Shown in pieces: positions 8,641-10,391 of a DNA stretch of 10,391 nucleotides. The notes under the pieces were generated by a model. The model saw only the letters and a program-made list of their open reading frames with translations, was not told the origin of the DNA and ran no database searches. Source of the stretch: Rodentolepis nana (Eukaryota > Platyhelminthes > Cestoda > Cyclophyllidea > Hymenolepididae); contig UZAE01002081.1 of the NCBI GenBank assembly GCA_900617975.1, positions 1 to 10,391 of the forward strand. Reading direction: 5' to 3'. Numbering within the stretch: the stretch's first letter is position 1; every line of letters begins with the position of its first letter. A program made the position numbers and the translations under genes.

Positions 8641-9117
8641 TATTTCGTTGTACCTTGAGGTCTGGAATTCCCTCCCGATTAAGGCCTTCATTGTGTGAAA
8701 AGACATCGGGCAGTCCATGCATTGCAATATCAGTGTCCCCTTCTTAGCAAGTGTGTCAGCAAGCTCATTGCCTTTAATGCCACAGTGACCAGGAATCCAT
8801 TGTAGGACCACTGTTTTGTTTTTATCTGTCAGCAGCTGATAGAGTTTTCTACATTCGTTTATCTCAGCTGTTTTGGGTGTCTCTCTGTTTTCAATAGAGT
8901 CTATTGCTGACTGTGAGTCCGAAAGTATCACCGCATTGGTGAATTTCGTATCCAGGCAACATAATTGGCATAGTGCTATCCTAATGGCCTCTATTTCTCC
9001 TTCAAAAGCGAATCTATTATGTCCCACTGCTGCGTAGAAAGAGAAGAGTTCAGGATAAACACCTGCACCAACGTTTGCTTGGCTTTCTACGTAAGACCAA
9101 TCAGTAAAGACTTGGAG
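8623..9117 (-). pseudogene. RNase H domain of the retrotransposon, catalytic residues retained
   Basis: Directly after the TGA at 9118-9120, the same frame reads LQVFTDWS and stays open to a stop at 8623. RNase H degrades the RNA strand of RNA:DNA hybrids during second-strand synthesis. All expected acidic residues are visible: Asp in TDWS (9100-9102), Glu in FEGEIEAI (8995-8997), Asp in LSDSQSAI (8917-8919), and Asp in GNELAD (8755-8757). The conserved His in WIPGHCG is at 8785-8787. The TDWS motif has Trp where Gly is usual. No initiating Met is expected, because this is an internal domain of a polyprotein. The second copy of the 39-bp repeat has TGG where this copy has the TGA, implying Trp was ancestral. 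The frame ends after FHTMKALIGREF and RYNEIKARTN because of a one-base shift near 8625-8645. Confidence 0.92.
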
Positions 9118-9264
9118 TCATTGATCTGCAGGATATTTGAAAGTAATCTCCAGTATAGTTAACATTGATTGTCTCAAGGGCCAGTAAGTTTGCAGCCTCA
9201 ACAGTGCAGACTTATATATGACCCGCAGTGAAGACTTGGAGCCATTGATCTGCAGGATAGTTGA
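9102..9264 (-). repeat. 39-bp duplicated segment separated by 85 bp
   Basis: 9102-9140 and 9226-9264 match at 36 of 39 positions. On the minus strand the segment encodes the junction into RNase H (YPADQ-L/W-LQVFT). The intervening 85 bases are not repeated, so this is not a simple tandem duplication. Confidence 0.9.
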
Positions 9265-9294
9265 CCCTCGAGGGGTGTTTGATTTCCTGAAGAA

Positions 9295-9392
9295 GTCAAG
9301 CAGTTGGGTGAGCAGTTGGGTGCGACACACTACATCAATGTCTGCTAAGGTCAAGCAGTTGGGTGCAACACACTGCATCAGTGTCTGCTAAT
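9295..9392 (-). repeat. 55/43-bp imperfect tandem duplication with an inner 12-bp repeat
   Basis: 9295-9349 and 9350-9392 both run from GTCAAGCAGTTGGGTG to GTCTGCTAA. The left copy has an extra 12 bases (AGCAGTTGGGTG), itself a duplication, and a few substitutions. Confidence 0.9.
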
Positions 9393-9518
9393 GTGTTCAT
9401 GGGTAGAGGGAGGCTTTTTGGTTTGTCATCGATTTGAATTGCTCTCTTCAGTTCTATAGCTTTCTGTATTAGACAAAATGGCGTTTTTTGATGTCTTGGT
9501 CTATTCTCAAAAGTTTGC

Positions 9519-9600
9519 TGAAGAATTTGTCCATGGGAATGCGCAGTAGCTTCTCAGACAGGTGAAGAATTTGTCCATGGGAATGCGCAGTAGCTTCTCA
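9519..9600 (-). repeat. 38-bp exact repeat with 44-bp period
   Basis: 9519-9556 and 9563-9600 are identical, from TGAAGAATTTG to GCTTCTCA, with six bases (GACAGG) between. The 44-base period shifts the coding frame of the connection region. Confidence 0.97.
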
Positions 9601-9703
9601 TAGAGAACCAGGACCTTCTCTTTGATAAGGGAACACATTGTGGTACTCCCTGTAACCAGGAGTATTGCATTAAAGGGTGTTTATTTATCCGAAGAGTAAT
9701 AAG

Positions 9704-10391
9704 TCATGATGCTTGGTTGGCTGCCTTCTCGAGTGATTTGAGAGTCACCTCTGTGGCTGTAATGAGTGGCTCACAGCAATACAACATTATTGTCTGAATC
9801 AATATCTTGTAAGTGGTGTTAAGATTTGATCGTGCACAGCCCCATACGCTACCAGCAAGACGCTTCAGTACATTCAGTCTATTGGAGACTCGTTCCGCTA
9901 TTTTAGCAATGTGACTTTTCCACGTTAGCTTTGTGTCAAAAGTCATTCCAAGATATGTGAACTCATTGGTGTTTTCTATGGTAGTATACTGTAACTTGAA
10001 GCGGGTTTATGCTGTGATGTGCCAAAGAATATGTTTTGAATGCAGTTTTCGATGTGTTTATAATCATTTCCTTGTTTTCGTATCGGTTAGCAGTAGTTTA
10101 AGTGCACTATTAAGAGCATTTTCTGTCCTCTCCTGAGCGTTTTTCTTAGGGGCGGAATACCATAGACCAAGATCATCTGCATAAAGTAAGCACTTGATGC
10201 CCGTGACTACCTGTACCAACTCGGATATGTCATTGATGAAGACATTGAAAAGGGAGCCGCTTGCGACAGCTCCCTGTGAAAGTCCTATCTGTAAAAGATT
10301 GGATTTTGATGGAGCATTTCCATATCTAACTTTACATGATCTTATTCCAATGAATGCTTTTATCCAGTTTAGCATGTTATGCTTAATACCA
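9704..10391 (-). pseudogene. Reverse transcriptase, C-terminal half (palm and thumb), broken
   Basis: The reading frame enters from the right edge (GIKHNMLNW before the Met codon at 10375). It shows the RT motif-B sequence GLSQGAVASGSLFN (about 10285-10244), which shapes the dNTP and template pocket. It then shows YADD (about 10183-10172), with two of the three catalytic aspartates; the first lies upstream outside the window. A TGA at 10064-10066 ends this frame. The next segment (NKEMIINTSKTAF, 10065 to ~10020) continues in another frame. The original frame resumes near 10000 with a YLGMTFDTKLTW motif and a thumb-like region (SVWGCARSNLNTTYK, LYCCEPLI) running to a TGA at 9704-9706. So there are at least two compensating indels plus a nonsense codon. 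The enzyme would have copied element RNA at the nicked target. RT identity is certain; the family is inferred. Confidence 0.9.

Larger units (their letters stand above)
9118..9703 (-). pseudogene. RT-to-RNase H connection region, scrambled by duplications
   Basis: After the TGA at 9704 the protein continues in a shifted frame as NAILLVTGSTTMCSLIKEK and LVLYEKLLRIPMDKFF (about 9670-9520). It then shifts again to RPRHQKTPFCLIQKAIELK and DDKPKSLPLPMNTLAD (about 9510-9390). This kind of linker, rich in Leu and Lys, normally joins RT to RNase H in this family. It is broken by a 38-bp exact repeat (9519-9556 and 9563-9600), a 55/43-bp repeat (9295-9349 and 9350-9392) with an inner 12-bp repeat, and a 39-bp repeat (9102-9140 and 9226-9264). 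A longer open frame at 9118-9378 is mostly an artefact of reading through these duplications, and ends at TGA 9118-9120. Confidence 0.75.
8135..10391 (-). mobile_element. Non-LTR (LINE-type) retrotransposon, 3' part, decayed; 5' part outside the window
   Basis: On the minus strand this stretch holds, in order, the C-terminal half of a reverse transcriptase, a connection region, RNase H, a remnant Cys/His tail, a 3' UTR and a simple-repeat tail. The lack of an integrase or LTR and the RT-RNase H-zinc-knuckle order identify a LINE-type element. An RNase H after the RT is characteristic of the I, R1, LOA and related groups and argues against Jockey proper. The clade is inferred. The 3' end is placed at the (ATTT)5 tract. 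The 5' end, endonuclease, first ORF and any target-site duplication are beyond 10391. Many stops, frameshifts and local duplications show the copy is dead; any movement would depend on proteins from other copies. Confidence 0.9.

Noticed and set aside
8526..8747. A + strand frame of 73 codons
   Set aside because: It is antisense to the well-supported RNase H and C-terminal coding sequence.
9933..10136. A + strand frame of 67 codons
   Set aside because: It is antisense to the reverse transcriptase.
8336..10391. A functional, possibly domesticated reverse transcriptase gene
   Set aside because: Multiple frameshifts, three or more nonsense codons and frame-shifting duplications interrupt every domain except RNase H.

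Overview
The window looks like AT-rich, intron-rich, repeat-bearing nuclear DNA from an invertebrate, most likely an arthropod. No prokaryotic gene organisation is present. One short coding block is bounded by splice-site-like sequence, long stretches carry no genes, and the right-hand fifth is a decayed non-LTR retrotransposon. From memory of family sequences, its reverse transcriptase and RNase H resemble elements common in arthropod genomes, spiders included. That is a recollection, not a search result, so the organism is only a weak inference.

Layout. 1-1653: non-coding DNA with purine-rich and microsatellite tracts, plus a ~65-bp remnant (317-380) matching the 3' end of the retrotransposon on the right. 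1654-2162 (+): a single coding exon of about 165 codons with a clear 3' splice site. It is clearly less AT-rich than its surroundings and is rich in Ser, Thr, Gly and Pro; I do not recognise the gene. It either ends at the TAA at 2160-2162 or is spliced onward from a donor at 2103. 2163-8134: about 6 kb of AT-rich DNA with no convincing gene, containing simple repeats, one good short hairpin and a few isolated splice-like motifs.

8135-10391 (-): the 3' part of a non-LTR (LINE-type) retrotransposon whose 5' part lies beyond the right edge. In element order it has: the C-terminal half of the reverse transcriptase (YADD motif), a connection region, an RNase H domain with all its catalytic residues, a remnant cysteine/histidine zinc-knuckle tail, a stop codon at 8336-8338, a ~200-bp 3' UTR made largely of three tandem units, and an (AAAT)n-type tail. 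Stops and frameshifts make it a pseudogene.

The most unusual signal is a cluster of at least five separate local duplications of about 12-55 bp inside this one element, between 8177 and 9600. Several shift the reading frame, and I saw nothing comparable in the other 8 kb. I found no convincing new multi-gene system. The exon and the retrotransposon show no functional link beyond lying in the same region, possibly introns or flanks of the same host gene.
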